DNA of 64,000 nucleotides from Talpa occidentalis (GCF_014898055.3 NW_023601212.1:37002329-37066328); one strand, 5' to 3'. Numbered from the stretch's first letter, positions 46,171 through 59,297 are shown. Made by a program: numbers and translations. The notes: generated by a model not told the origin, from the sequence alone.

Positions 46171-47009
46171 CTATTGAATAAAGAGAAAAATTACTCTTAA
46201 AAGGTGAATTTACTTAGAAATATTTATAAATTTAAAGAAAGACACTTTTTTTCCAAATTTCCAATTGTATGTGGAATCTGTCTACTTGAGCATATAATGG
46301 CACTTCAACTATTAATAGAGTGATAAGGTCACTGAAGAAGCATCATGTGATGCAACCCAAGTTTATTTCTTGGGATCATCTCATACTACTTTCCTATAGT
46401 CCTATTTTCTGGTACTTGAACTCACCAAGCTGATTGTAACCAAATAGTCTTTACAATCTCTTCCCTCTGAATCTCATCATAATTGCTTTTTTTCAATCAG
46501 GAGCCAATGATATCAGAGCACAATGCATTCTATTTAATAAAAGGGTGGTCTTCTAGCATTCCAAAATGACCTCTCAATATACTACTGAGGTCTACAATTT
46601 CAAAATTATAATTCTGGCTTAAATTAAGGTATGTATTAATATTTCAATGAGTACCTATAAACAAACTAGTTATTGATCAAGACAGATATCTGTATATTTA
46701 TATAAAATGTTAGCAGTGCTTGAGAAGTTTTCTGTAATAATAGCAAGGCTCACAATAAAGCAAATTACACATTTAAGCACCAGCCTTTGAAAACTTACAT
46801 TAAAATACTTTAATATAGTTCTAGATGTACAAGGAAAACCAATGTACCCCTTTAAAAGAAAGGTAAGACTCATCATGTAAAAACACTAAAACGGTTAATC
46901 AATTATATATTTTTTTGTTTTTTTTGTTTTATTAACCTTTAACCACATTTTATTTTTCTTTTTTTCTTTTTTTTTTAACATTTTTTTAACATTTTTTTTA
47001 ACATTTTCC

Positions 47010-50000
47010 TTCTGGCTTATTTCACTGAGCATAATTCCTTCTAGCTCCATCCACATTGCTGTGAATGGCATGAGTTTATCTTTTTTGATTGCTGAATAAT
47101 ATTCCATTGTGTATATATATCACATCTTCTTGATCCCGTCATCTATTTTTAGGCAGTTGGGTTGTTTCCAGGTTTTACCTATTGTAAATAGTGCTGCAAT
47201 AAACATAGGTGTACAGGTGCTCTTTTGAATCACTGTTTTTGTGTCCTTTGGGTAGATCCCTAGTAGTGGAATTGCTGGATTGTACAGTAGCTCCATTTTT
47301 AGTAGACCGAAGAACCTCCAGACAGCTTTCCACAGTGGTTGGGCCAGTTTGCACTCCCACTAGCAATGTAGGAGAGTTCCTTTTTGACCACATCCTCACC
47401 AACATTTGTTGTTGCTTGTTTTTTTGACATGTGTCATTCTTACAGATGCAAGGTGGTATCTCAGTGTGGTTCTGATTTGCATTTCCCTGATTATAAGGGA
47501 TGTTGAACATTTTTTCATCTGCCTGTGGGCCATTTGCATTTCATCTTTGGAGAAATGTCTTTTAAGTTCTTATGCCCATTTCTTGACTGGATTGTTTATT
47601 TTGTTTTTGTTGAGCTGTGTGAGTCTTTGTATATCTTTGTGATCAGTCCCTTATCAGTTGAATGGAGTGCAAAGATTTTTTCCCAATCAGTGGGGTGTCT
47701 CTGTTTTGGTACTGTCACTTTGGCTGTACAGAAGCTTTACAGTTTGATGTAATCCCAGGTATTTATCTTTGCCTTCACTATCACTGCTTTGGGCGATGAG
47801 TCTTTAAAGATGTTTCTGAGATGTATGTCTTGTAGTGTTTTACCTATATTTTCTTCTATATATTTTATGGCTTCATGTTTTATGTTCAGTTCTTTTATCC
47901 ATTTTGAGTTGATTTTTGTGCATGGTGAGAGGTAGTGGCCTAGTTTCATTTTTTTGCATGTGGAGATCCAGTTTTTCCAGCACCATTTATTGAACAAACT
48001 GTCCGTGTTCCACTGCATATTCTTTGCTCCTTTGTCAAAGATTAGTTGTTCATGTAAGTGTGGCTTTATTTCTGGGCTCTCTATTCGGTTCCAATGGTCT
48101 GTGTGTCTGTTTTTGTCCAATACAAAACAGTTTTAATTATTATGGCTTTGTAGTATAGCTTGAAGTTTGGAAGTGTGATACCTCCTTTTTCCTTTGTTTT
48201 CATCATCAGGGTTTTGGCTATTCGTGTTTTTTTGTGGTTCCATATGAATTTCATCAGTCTTTGTTCTACTTCTTTGAAGAATGTCATTGGGATTTTTATT
48301 GGAATAGCACTGAATCTGTATATTGCTTTTGGGAGGATGGCCATTTTTATCATTTTTGTCTCTTCCAATCCATGAGCAGGGGATGTCTTTCCATTTCTTT
48401 GTGTCCTCTTCAATTTCTTTTAACAGTGTTTTATAATTTTCTTTTTATAGGTCTTTCACCTCTTTTGTTAGGTTTATTCCCAAGTATTTGACCTTTTTTG
48501 GTTTCAATTATAAAAGGAATGGTTTTCCTGATTTATTCTTCTTCCGCTTGATCAATTGTGTATAGGAAGGCTACTGATTTTTGTGTGTTGATTTTGTATC
48601 CTGCTACTTTACTGAACTGGTTAATTATTTTGAGTAGTTTTTCCATGGCGTTTTTAGGGTTCTCTACGTATATTATCATATCGTCTGCAAATAGTGATAG
48701 TTTTACTTCTTCTTTCCCTATTTGGATTCCTTGTATGTCTTCCTCTTGTGTTATTGTCCTGGCTAAGACCTCCAGTATTATATTGAAGAGCAGTGGTGAG
48801 AGAAGACAACCTTGTCTTGTTCCTGATCTTAAAGGAAAGGCCTTCAGGCTTTTGTCATTGAGAATAATGTACGCAGTGGGCTTGTCATAGAGGGCTTTTA
48901 TTCTGTTAAGGTATGTTCCTTCTATCCCGAGAATTTCAAGGGCCTTCATAATAAATTGATGCTGGACTTTGTCAAATGCTTTCTCAGCATCTATTGATAC
49001 GATCATATGGTTTTTATTTTTCTTTTTGTTGATGTGTTGGATTACACTTATCGATTTCCGTATGCTGAACCATCCTTGCGCCCGTGGGATGAATCCCACT
49101 TGATCATGGTGTACTATCCCTTTCATGGATTGTTGGACTCTGTTGGCAAGATTTTTGTTGAGGATTTTTGCATCAGTGTTCATTTGGGATATTGGCCTGT
49201 AATTTTCTTTTTTTGTGCTGTCTTTGTTTGGTTTTGGTATTAGTGTAATGTTGGCTTCATAGAACATATTTGGTAGTATTCCTTCTTATTCAATTTGTTG
49301 AAAGAGTTTGTGTAGGATAGGCACTAGTTCACTGCTGGACATTTGGTAGAATTCATTTGTGAAGACGTCTGGGCCTGGGCTTTTGTTTTTGGGGAATGTT
49401 TTGATTACTGCCTCAATTTCACTGCTTGTAATTGGTCTGTTTAGTTGTTCTATTTCTTCTTTGCCCAGCTTTGGATGATTATATCGTTCTAGGAATTTGT
49501 CCATCTCTTCTAGATTGTTGAATTTGTTTGCATATAAGTGTTCATAGTAATCTCTGATTATTCTTTTCATTTCTACTGAGTCTGCTGTGATTTCTTCTCT
49601 TTCATTTGTAATTCTATTTATATGTGTTTTCTCCCATTTTTTCTTTGCAAGCCTAGCTAGAGATTTGTCAATTTTGTTTATTTTTTCAAAGAACCAACTT
49701 TTGGTTTCATTGATCTTTTGGATTTTTTTTTTTTAATTTTGCAATTCATTTCTTTCTGCTCTGATTTTTATTATTTCCTTTCTTCTACTGGCTTTAGGGT
49801 TTTTTGTTGTTCTTTTTCTAGCTCTTTGAATGTGAGATTAGGTTGTTTCTTTGAGTTCTTTCTTGTTTGTTGATGTGAGCCTGTATTGCTAAATATTTTC
49901 CTCTTATTGCTGCTTTTGCTGCATCCCATACATTCTGGAAAGTGGTGTCCTCCTTGTCGTTCAACTCAAAGTATTTTTTAATTTCTTCTTTCATCTCCTC

Positions 50001-50770
50001 CTTCGTACAGTGGTCTTCCAGTAGTGTGTATTTCAATCTCCATGAAGTGGGAGGGCTCCTTGTTTTCTTTTCATGATTTATTTCTAGCTTGATGCCTTTA
50101 TGATCGGAGAAGATAGTTGGGATGATTTGGAACTTCATGTATCTGTTGATGCTTGTCTTGTGGCCCAGTATGTGATCAATTCTGGAGAATGATCCATGCG
50201 CACTTGAGAATAATGTGTAATCGGATTTTTTTGAGTGCACTGTCCTATAGATGTCTGTTAAGTCTATGAGTTCTATGTCTTTATTTAGGGTTCTAGTGTC
50301 TTTGTTTATTTTTTGTCTCGTTGACCTATCCATTGGTGAGAGTTGGGTATTGAAGTCTCCCACTATATATGTATTTTCTTTAACGTCTGTTTTCAGAGCT
50401 GATAATAATTGTCTAATATATTTTGGTGCCCATTCATTTGGTGAGTATATGTTGATAAGTGTTTTATCTTCCTGATGTACTGTCCCCTTGATCATAATGT
50501 AGTGTCCATCTATGTCTCTTTCTACCTTTTTTAATTTGAAGTCTATTTCATCTGTTATAAGGATGGCTGTTTCTGCCTTCTTTTTTGGTCCATTTGCTTG
50601 TAGGATTGTTTTCCAACCTTTTACTTTCAGTCTATGTTTATCTTTTGTGGTTAAATGTTTCCTGGAGACAGCAGGTTAGATTTTTTTTTTAATCCAACCT
50701 GCTACTCTATGTCTTTTTATTGATGAGTTTAATTCATTTACATTTAGAGTTAATACTGATATGTTGGCAT
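47010..50770 (-). pseudogene. Old L1 ORF2, broken by many stops and frameshifts
   Basis: Open pieces in order: endonuclease 49818-50495 (GDFNTQLSPMDRST, SRIDHILGHKTSIN); pre-RT 49286-49570 ([15 protein letters not shown]); RT core 48533-49267 ([27 protein letters not shown]); 48081-48413 and 47737-48120 (thumb); 47175-47510 (Cys-rich region); 46895-47107 (MEYYSAIKKDKLMPF). At least six breaks; no functional product is possible. Confidence 0.92.
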
Positions 50771-50954
50771 CTGTGTTTGCCATTTTGTTTGTCTTTTTTT
50801 GTGATTTTATTTCCTTGCTTTATTCTGCTCTTCTTGTTCATTCCTCTGTTGGTTTTGGCTTTAGGACTTCTTGTAGAATTTTTTGGAGTAGGGGTTTAAC
50901 TGTAATGAATTTCTAGGGTTTCTATTTGTCTGAGAAGGTTCATAATTTTTCTTC

Positions 50955-51790
50955 TTAGAAGAAGGAGAGCTTTGCAGGGTAAAGTATTCTTGGTTGGCAT
51001 TTGCTGCCTTGAAGTTTGCTGAATATGTTACTCCATTCTCTTCTTGCCTGTAATGTTTCTTCGGAGAAGTCTGAAGTTAACCTGATTGGTTTTCCCTTAT
51101 AAGTTATCTGTTTCTTCCCCCTTGCCAGTTTCATTATTTTTTCCTTGTCTTGGACTCTTGCAAGCTTTACTATTAGGTGTCTTGCTGAAGTTTTCTTTTC
51201 ATTGTGGTAATTGGGAGTGCTTCTCGCTTCTTGTATGTCTATATTTGTCTCCTTTTTCATGCATGGTAAGTTTCCTTCAATTATTTCTTTGAATAATTTG
51301 TTAGTTCCTTTGTCTCTCTCCTCACCTTCTGGAATGCCTATAACTCTTACATTTCCTCTCTTCATGGAGTCTCATAATTGTCTAAGAGTATCCTCATACT
51401 GCTTCATTTGCATTTCTCTCTCCTTTTCTCTTTTGGCTCTTTTTATTTCTGTATCTTTGATAGTACTGATCCATTCTTCCATTTCATTGATTCTGTTTTC
51501 ATTGCTTTTCCCAGAGTTCTTTATCTTCTCTAGTAATCTTTTAATATCCTGTGTTTCTTTTCTTTCCTTTCTTAAGGTCTCAATTTCATTCTTCAGTTCA
51601 GTGATTATTTGTCTCAAATCATATTTTTCCTTTGCTTTTTCTTTCTGCTTTTTAATCATGATCATCATTAATTCTCTATCTGATAAGCCAAGAAGTTCTT
51701 CCATGTCATTGTTGAGCTCTGGTGACTGTCTTTCTTTTTGTGGTGTGTCCTCCTGTGGGCTTGCTTGGTTATTTATATTTTTTCTTCTCC
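50955..51790 (-). pseudogene. Old L1 ORF1, broken
   Basis: Two open pieces, 51372-51704 (coiled-coil part, EELLGLSDRELMMIMIKKQK) and 50955-51365 (RRM and C-terminal part, NVRVIGIPEGEERDKG then CQPRILYPAKLSFF), separated by a stop. The C-terminal end is also cut short. Homologous to the intact ORF1 at 29111-30139. Confidence 0.9.
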
Positions 51791-51829
51791 CTGTTGTTTG
51801 CTTTCTAACTAGTTCTATGAGTTGGCATG

Positions 51830-53303
51830 GTATTGGTGGGCATCTCTTTGGATTGCTCCTTTAGGGGTGTCAGAAACTGTTTACCAGACTGAGACCAGCA
51901 CTGGTAGGCCAAAACGCCACCAGGGTATTGATGCTGTGTTGCTGGGCACTGTCCCTTACAGTTCCCTCCCTCTGTATTTACTCAGTTCCAACAGGGAATT
52001 AGCTAGTTGGTGATTTTGTTCTGGTCACGAGGTGGTGCCAGAGACCTGTACTTGCTGACCTGTGCTTTTGCCCAGTGGTTCTCTGAGAAATGGAGGGGGC
52101 AGAGGGGAGCACCTCAATACAGGGGCTGGGTGCTGTGTCTGCCCCGTGTTCACTGGGTGCTGTGCCCACAGATGTATGGATATTGCACCCTGAATTCTGC
52201 TCTCTAGGTCTCAGTTCCAGGGCTATCAGATTCAAAACGCTGCTGTCACCCTGTGCAGTGCCTGCTGCTATGGCGCGTCCCATTTCCCGGATCCTGTGCC
52301 TCGTTTTCAGTTCCAGGATGGGGTCTTGCTCAATGCCTTATTTCCCTCCTTACCTCCATTTGTGTGGCCCACCCTCTCTCAGAGCCAGAGGGTGTTTTTG
52401 GGATACCAGGTTTCCAACTATCAGGATGCTGGTGATTTTTTTCTGGTCGCAAGGTGGTGCCAGAGATCTTTCCTAGTGTCCTTCCAGAACTTTTTTTTTC
52501 CTCCGTGGGTCTGGGGAAACAGAGTGGGAGTGGTGTGAAGCACCTCAATGGTGGGGGGGGGGGTGCTGTGTCTGCCCTGTGCCCCACCATTGTGGGGATC
52601 CTATTCCCTGAATTTCATGCCCCAGGTCTCAGTTCTGAAGCCCTCAGATCCAGGATGTGGGCTGTAGCGCTGTTCAGTGTCCTCAGAAATGGCTCCTTTT
52701 GCACCCCACTCCCGTGTCCGGGCCTGGTTTCTGATCACTCACTGAGGGACATTCACCTCAATGAGAGCCCCCTTGCATCTCCCTGCAAGCCTAGGTCGCA
52801 GTTGCGGGGACCTGGGCAGCCACAATCCACGAGCCGTGTATGCTTTTTGAGTGCAATGCCTTTCCACACAAGCTTACCGGCTGGCCTTGGGCTAATTGCA
52901 GATCTCCAAGGAGTTCTTGTTTTCCTCTAACGGCACCGATTCCTGCCCAGTTCTCCACAGTTCCAGATCAAAGGGTGCATGTCTGAAATAGTTCCTTTCC
53001 ATTCACAGTCCTGCTTGATGTGTAGTTTGTTCTTGTTGGTTGTTTTTGTTTTTGCTTTTGTTTTTTTTCCTCCTTTCTGTTGGTCAGAGAGTGCCGACTT
53101 TGTGGGTGGGGGAGTTCTAAGCTTTCCTCCCTTCTTGTCCTCTTTTATGGCAACTTTCTTCTTCAGGCAGTTTGCCAGAATTGCCTGTTTATCTTCTGTG
53201 TCCCAGTTCTCACAGGGACCTGCCACTTTTCCTCCCTATTAACTTTTTTTTAGTGGGAGAACTTAATCGCAGCGTTTCCCCGCCGCCATGTTGATCTCTC
53301 TCC
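51830..53303 (-). promoter_or_regulatory. Old L1 5' UTR with two tandem ~420-bp units
   Basis: Plus-strand CTGGTCACGAGGTGGTGCCA (52020) recurs as CTGGTCGCAAGGTGGTGCCA (52442), and downstream phrases repeat in the same order with a period of about 422: GGTGCTGTGTCTGCCC, CCCTGAATT, AGGTCTCAGTTC, TTCAG/CAG...CTGT. The young L1 has one such unit. Confidence 0.85.
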
Positions 53304-54191
53304 AATCAATTATATTTAACAGACATTTTTATATACATTTTTCAGCATCCAGATGAATATCATCAAAGTCTCTATCAGATTAGCAAATGTATAAACACAC
53401 ATACCTTTCATAACTTACCATGGCAATCTAAGCTGCTTCTAAATCTAACTTACAATATCCTATAAGAATTACATCAAAAATCATCCCCCATACTTTGTAT
53501 TACAAACTCATAAGCTTCTTTAACCAGGTATAGGGTGATGCATTTAAGTAGATACAAATCTGCTTTTTAAGAAAGAACTATACTTTTTAATGTGAAAATG
53601 TCTACTTGCCACATCCAAACCTAATATTTCAACTTTTAATACTCTGTTACCTTAAGCATGTCACTAAGCATTACTGACATTATGGACATTATGTGGACAT
53701 TATGTGATTTAATCTTCAAAATAAGTTGGTAAAGTAGTATTGTTATATTCCATAACTAGTGTCAGTAGTATGACTTAGAGGATTTATTGTTTTTATTTTT
53801 ACCCCAAAAAGTCTGCCAGCTCTTTTCACTTTGCCATGCTACCTCCTTCCCACACAAGAAAGCAATACTCTACATTACTTCAGGTGCATACAGAAATGCC
53901 ATTAGAGAAGCAAAATAATAATACATAATATCCTGGACCAGACATGCACATGACCAGTTCTACTAATCAAATGTGTTCATAAATGCTCTTGAAATAAATT
54001 TTTCTTAGAATTAATGCTAATTTACTAGAATTATTTGTTTTGAAGGTTAATGAAATATTTACATTTTTAGTAGTTTCACTTCGACTTGATTGCTTGACTC
54101 TAAGTTTTAGATCTGGCTAACCTTCTTTATATTGCCTACTAAATTTGTCATTTCCCCAATTCAAGTATTATGCAATTTTATGGATTTTTTT

Positions 54192-54447
54192 AAAGATTTA
54201 TTTATTTATACAAGAACTGGGGTACAGGTCAGAGGCACGGGAGGGTGAGAGAATTTACCAGAGAGAGCAAGGAGCAGAACAGGCAGACAGACCAAAGACA
54301 CTGCCGAGGGGAGCAGCAGGTGAGGCAGGAGAGGTCTGCTGCACCATGTGGGTTTCTCCCTGGCCAGCCAGGAATCAAACTTGCACTGCAGATGCTGCGG
54401 ACAGCTTCACAGCACAGCACTCAACCCACTGAACCACCAGGAGGCCC
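54192..54447 (-). mobile_element. tRNA-derived SINE
   Basis: Reverse copy, from AAAGATTTATTTATTTATAC to CCACCAGGAGGCCC. Flanking duplication is not clear because both flanks are T-rich. Confidence 0.9.
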
Positions 54448-55279
54448 TCAATTTTTTTTTTAATATTGTCTCTCTTATTCTAAGTTCTGTTAAGTCCCAT
54501 CTAGAAGTTTATAGAATACTAAGAAACATTTTCAGAGGTAATAAAGCATATGCATTTTGAAAGATACAAACGATGTGTTAAAAAGGCTAAGATTTTAAAA
54601 TTCTTATAACCAAGATTCCTGCTTCATTTCTTACACTTTAGTTACTGTTTTCATCTGAAAAGCAAATAGCTGAACTATTTGAGGTTTTCCTATGAGAAAT
54701 CACAGAACATGTCAATGCTCACTTTCTAGTCCCTTAAAAACTAAAATTCCTAAGGTATTAGTCTCAACCAGCAATAAAACAAGGCAGGATATTTACCACA
54801 GTCTTAGTAATACACTTTGATAAGGTCTCAAACAATTTTTTAATATACATATCTAGTACCCAGTGTTCCAGGAATAAATTCTAACTTAACATGTAACCTA
54901 CCTCTCAGTTTCTCTGCCAACATTCAGTTCAATGTTTTGACTCTATTTCAGATCTATACCACTGTGCACTCTACCCTAACACCCTGCTAAGCTCACACCA
55001 GTTCTGTTCTCCAGAGGATTCCATGGAAAGGATCCTAGGACTCTCCATCAATGATAGACTCATCATCTTGAGCCAAGAAGCTACTACACACCTGATTCAT
55101 GGCCCATAATTTATAGTTGAGGGAACTCAGGAGTTAAACAATTAGTTAAACACTCAAGAGTTAAACAATTAATCCACATAAACTGTTAGAAAAAAGGAGA
55201 AAACAAATGCTAGTTATCTGACCCTCCAGATATCTAGGTCAGGGAACTCCCATGAAACCATGCCTGTCTCTACTCTTAC

Positions 55280-55399
55280 CTGTGAAGGGAAGAGAGATGG
55301 GTCAATTGTACCTTGAGAACTTCGTCCAGTAGTAAAACATTCTGTTAACAACTGTTTCAAAGTTTGTTTCATTTCCAAGGCTAAGTCATTTAACCAAAG
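55280..55399 (-). CDS. DYNC2H1: DYNC2H1 exon e6 (linker, ~res. 1498-1537)
   Basis: 120 nt, 40 codons, phase 0 at both ends. The peptide starts LWLNDLALEMKQTLKQLL and ends IDPSLFPSQ. Acceptor TTATCTTTAG, donor GTAAGA. The intron upstream (55400-57715) contains two SINEs and otherwise unremarkable AT-rich sequence. Confidence 0.95.
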
Positions 55400-55988
55400 C
55401 TAAAGATAAAATTTTAAAATTACATATACAAATTAAAAAATAAATATACAATCTATTGATTGACTCTATTCTTTTATTTCTGGAAGGAGAATTATAATTT
55501 CTTACTGACACTCATACTCCAAATGTAGTATATGGCACATAATTCTTTACTTTATTAATAAATGATTAAAATAAAAACTAAAAAGCATTTTCTCACCGCT
55601 TGGAATATAGTGTGAAGACTCATAAATTTGTGATTAGCTTGCACTATCATCACAATCTCTATACAAATCAGTGTAATACAAAACACTTAAAAAATAACCC
55701 ACCCACTTCATCACATGAAAAGCAATTTAGATAACTGGGCCAATAAATCAGAATCAAAGTGACTAGCTAAGTTCCCTGGTTCATGTTGTCCTGGTGTTCT
55801 CATTTTCAGATATCTGAAACCTTCAGAAGGGATTGATTCATTGGGGTATTATTTGAGGATTTAGGCTGCCTCTGCAAACAAAGCTAAATTTTGTTTCAAG
55901 ATAGAACAATATATTTTTCACTCACTTGATTACATTATATATATATAAATGTTAAGTTAAATAATAATGATTAAAAAATAGAAAATAA

Positions 55989-56275
55989 GGGGCTCCCCAG
56001 TGGCTAAGCGGTTGAGCGCTGGGCTGCGATGCTGCCCGCAGCCTCTGTAGTGCCAGTACGATCCCCAGCCCCCATAGAGGGTCCCACATGGCGCACAGGC
56101 CTCTCCTGCTGCCCGCTGCTCCCCCGCTGCTCCCCTCAGCAGTGTGCTTTGTCAGTCTGCCTGCTCTGCTCTCCCCTTCTCCCCTCTGGCTCTGGTGAAT
56201 TCTCTTACCCTCCCGCACTTCTGACTGTACCCAGTGTTTGTATAGATAGATGGATAAATCTTTAAAAAAAAAAAA
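55989..56275 (+). mobile_element. tRNA-derived SINE, GACTGTACCCAGTG subfamily
   Basis: Full copy starting GGGGCTCCCCAGTGGCTAAG, with an internal duplication CTGCTCCCC(C)GCTGCTCCCC. The flank AGAAAATAA recurs as AGAAAATGA. Confidence 0.9.
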
Positions 56276-57152
56276 AAAGAAAATGAAATGAAGTCACTAT
56301 TTAACCTAAAAAGACTAACATTAGCAATATAGAAGGGCAAAAACTACAATCTTAAATAGCTTTTCATCACTAGTTACTTTTAATGAACTCTAAAGTCAGG
56401 TTTTTTTGTTTTTTTTTTTAATCTGTAGATCCCTTTCCAGTATGAAAAATGGCATGAACCTTTGTCCCATTCAAAAGGCACTGAAGCTCAAGATAACCAA
56501 GTCTCTCAATCAGAAGGAACAGAGACTTCTACTCTGCTAATCACAAGAGCTTCCAGAGCTCCAGCTTCTCCTTTTCTAGCAAAGTATATATGCTAAAAGT
56601 TAAGCCTGTCATCTCTCTCTGTTAATCTAGTGCAAACAAAACTACAAAAAAGAAATATAATAAAACTATTCACCAAACATGAGAGCTGCTTAACAGACAT
56701 CCTATGCTTTCAATCACCTGATTTATGTATTCTATTCAACATCCAATAAAAAGCTGAGATCTAAACAGGAATAGACTGTTTGCTGCACTGAATAAGCATA
56801 TGTATGAAAAAAAAGATCCTTGAATTGTTTTGTTGGAAGATAATTTTGAAACCTGAAAACTATAATTCAATGCAATACAATCTATTAATATTTGGTTCTG
56901 GTGGTACACCTGTAATTGGCCTTTAAGAATTTACTTTTTCAAAACCAATTTATCAATGGTTGTCCTATAATGCACTGCTTCAAGCTTACTTATTCACTAA
57001 ATCATCCTAGACAACGAATATTTTAAAGAGAAAACAGAACTGAGACTTATTGAGTAATTACATTCTAAGCACAATAGAGTATACTTAAAGGCACTTATTT
57101 TCAACAGAAAGAGCTTGTAACAAATAGAAAAAATCCTATTTTAAGGATTTTT

Positions 57153-57427
57153 TTTTTATATTTATTTATTTTTTTATTTATACAAGCACTGGGTACAGTC
57201 AGAAGCGCGGGAGGGTAAGAGAATTCACCAGAGCCAGAATGGAGAGCAGAACAAGCAGACTGAAGAAGCATACTGCTGAGGCGGGAGGCGGGCGCAGCAG
57301 AAGAGGTGTGTGTGCCATGTGGGACCCTCACTGGCGGCCAGGGATCGAATCGGCACTGCAGAGGCTGCAGGCAGCTTTGCGGCCAGCTTTGCAGCCCAGC
57401 GCTCAACATCTGTGCCACCGGGGATGC
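57153..57427 (-). mobile_element. tRNA-derived SINE, GACTGTACCCAGTGC subfamily
   Basis: Reverse copy flanked by an identical 18-bp duplication CCTATTTTAAGGATTTTT (57135-57152 and 57428-57445). Confidence 0.94.
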
Positions 57428-57715
57428 CCTATTTTAAGGATTTTTAAAAATAAGGCTCTAAGTCCTATTTTTAATAAATTGTGGAGCTAAGTTTAATATT
57501 CAAATCTTTCTGATTTTAAAGCAAAAGATTTCTTCATAATTACAAGCTAGCGTCCAATAGCAAATCACTCTGAACTTAACAAAACATATCATTTTTTAAG
57601 ACATGAGTTTCCTAAAAGGCCTAAATTTACCAACTTTATCCTACCAATTGACTGAATTATTTTTCATACAAAATTGTCATATTTTAGTTTCATACTTAAG
57701 GAAAAAATCACTTAC

Positions 57716-57828
57716 CTCTACATTATTAGATAGAAGAACTTTATTTTTAAAAGGTACAATTTCTCCCTCTAAAGATTTCATTGCAGTTATATGTTTTGAT
57801 TCCTCATCAAAACACACACTGTTGATAC
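57716..57828 (-). CDS. DYNC2H1: DYNC2H1 exon e5 (linker, ~res. 1460-1497)
   Basis: 113 nt: two bases finish the Gly, then 37 codons (INSVCFDEESKHITAMKS to LLSNNVE). Acceptor TTATGTTATAG, donor GTAAGT. This is the dynein linker segment ending just before the conserved W of the next exon. The intron upstream (57829-59179) holds an ancient L1 piece and a hAT-type element. Confidence 0.96.
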
Positions 57829-57974
57829 CTATAACATAAAACCAAAAATTTAAATCAGATAATAATTAAATGCTAATTATTAGAAATGATGTTTATTACA
57901 TAATATGCAACCAATATTATATTCTAGTGCAACATAATTCTACTATATAAGCTATAACATAATCCTATTATATA

Positions 57975-58200
57975 TACTAGCAGGACAGCTTTTTATAATA
58001 ACCAAAAACTAGAAAACACCCAAATGTTTATCAACAGATGAACAGTTCAACTGTGAGAGATTCATACAATGATTTCTCAGCAATGAAAATAAATATAGTT
58101 ATAGGCATCTCAAAAACACAATGAGCAAAAAAGCCAGGCAGAAATGAGTGCATATGATTTTACATAGATGATTCCACTTACATAAGAGGAGACAAAAAAA
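57975..58200 (+). mobile_element. Ancient L1 3' fragment
   Basis: The stretch from AGCTTTTTATAATAACC through CACCCAAATGTTTATCAACA and GATGATTCCACTTACATAAG follows old mammalian L1 (L1M-type) ORF2 ends as I remember them. Heavily diverged. Confidence 0.6.
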
Positions 58201-58488
58201 GGAAAGAGAAGCGCAAGTAGGGCTTCTCCTTCTCCCACATTCACACATCACTTTATAGTATATTTATAAACTTTAAATACAGAAAACTTTAATTTCTTAA
58301 AAAACCATGTTTAGTTATTATTTCCAATTCAAAGAAGGAAACTAAATTTCAGAGTGTTAATTAGTAGCCAACTGGTAAATCCCGAAAGCAGAGCCTGAAT
58401 GAAAGCATTCTGATTCCAAGAGCTCCTCCACCACCTCCCACAGCTCAAATCACAGTTACAGACATAAACACCAACAGCTTCACATACA

Positions 58489-58703
58489 CAGTGGTTAGCA
58501 AATATTTCTCTAAAGCTCCAGAGAGTAGATATTTTAAGTTTTTATAGGTCTTACAGCCTCTGTGTCAGCTACTCGACTCTATGCTTGTAGCATAAAACCA
58601 GCTACAGACAATAATGGGTGTGGCTGTGGTACAACAAAACTGTATTAAAAAACGCAAGCAAAGAGCCAGATTTGGTCCTTGGGCTATAGTATGTTAATCC
58701 CTG
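58489..58703 (+). mobile_element. hAT-Charlie type non-autonomous DNA transposon (ancient)
   Basis: CAGTGGTTAGCAAATATTTC, then GTAGATATTTTAAGTTTTTA, CAGCTACTCGACTCTATGC, GGTGTGGCTGTGGTACAACA and GCCAGATTTGGTCC match a very common mammalian MER-type consensus. I am unsure of the exact name (MER20/MER5-like). No clear 8-bp duplication is left. Confidence 0.65.
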
Positions 58704-59179
58704 ATCATAAGTGAAGATAATGATGTGTTTTGAGAAAATAATAATCATTATTTTTGCAGCAAACAGATTTCATTTTTTTGCCCAACAAAAGTGATTCAAA
58801 ATATTGATGCATATGACACTAACATGCTACACTTTCACCAGGTAATCTCACCTAGTGGCATAACTTAAGTATTATCTATATGCAGATGACTGCCAATGTT
58901 ACATCCATCCCAGATCTCTCTGTTGGCCAACACTGTGTACTAAGTACTCCTCTGAGACATCGTTTAGGAAAACTTAAGCTCAATAAGCTTAACTTCTAAC
59001 TAAGACATACACATTCTTTAGAGCTCACCTTAGTTGGCACCTTCTTCATGATGCCCCCAAATTGAACTAAAAGCCTTCAGAGATGCAACTGTAACACCAC
59101 ATTCTTACATCAAGATAACATTATGCATGGCAGATAGGTATAAGTCAATAAATATTTGCTGATTAATGTTGAGTCTTAC

Positions 59180-59297
59180 CAGCAAACAGTTTCTTAAGGT
59201 GAGACTGAATCACTGATGGGTTAGTAGACTGCCCAAGTATTTCTAACAAGTCATCATCACCAATAAAATAAAATCTTGGGAATGCTGAGCGTTTTTC
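59180..59297 (-). CDS. DYNC2H1: DYNC2H1 exon e4 (linker, ~res. 1421-1460)
   Basis: 118 nt encoding [20 protein letters not shown] through SHLKKLFA plus the first base of a Gly codon. [16 protein letters not shown] is the highly conserved linker motif of dynein heavy chains. It is separated from e3 by only 96 bp; its acceptor follows a run of about 17 T on the minus strand. Confidence 0.97.

Larger units (their letters stand above)
46909..53303 (-). mobile_element. Full-length old L1 with decayed ORFs
   Basis: 6.4 kb, same strand as DYNC2H1, in the intron between e6 and e7. Its 5' end at 53303 (GATCAACATGGCGGCGGGGAA on the minus strand, YY1-type) is homologous to the young L1 start. The duplication AATCAATTATAT lies at 46897-46908 and 53304-53315. 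The 3' UTR typical of the other copies is missing; instead ORF2 runs into an A-rich tail (46909-47005). Confidence 0.94.

Noticed and set aside
51211..51864. 217-residue plus-strand ORF, very rich in Ser, Leu and Phe
   Set aside because: It lies antisense to the broken ORF1 of the old L1 and equals the same shadow seen in the young L1.
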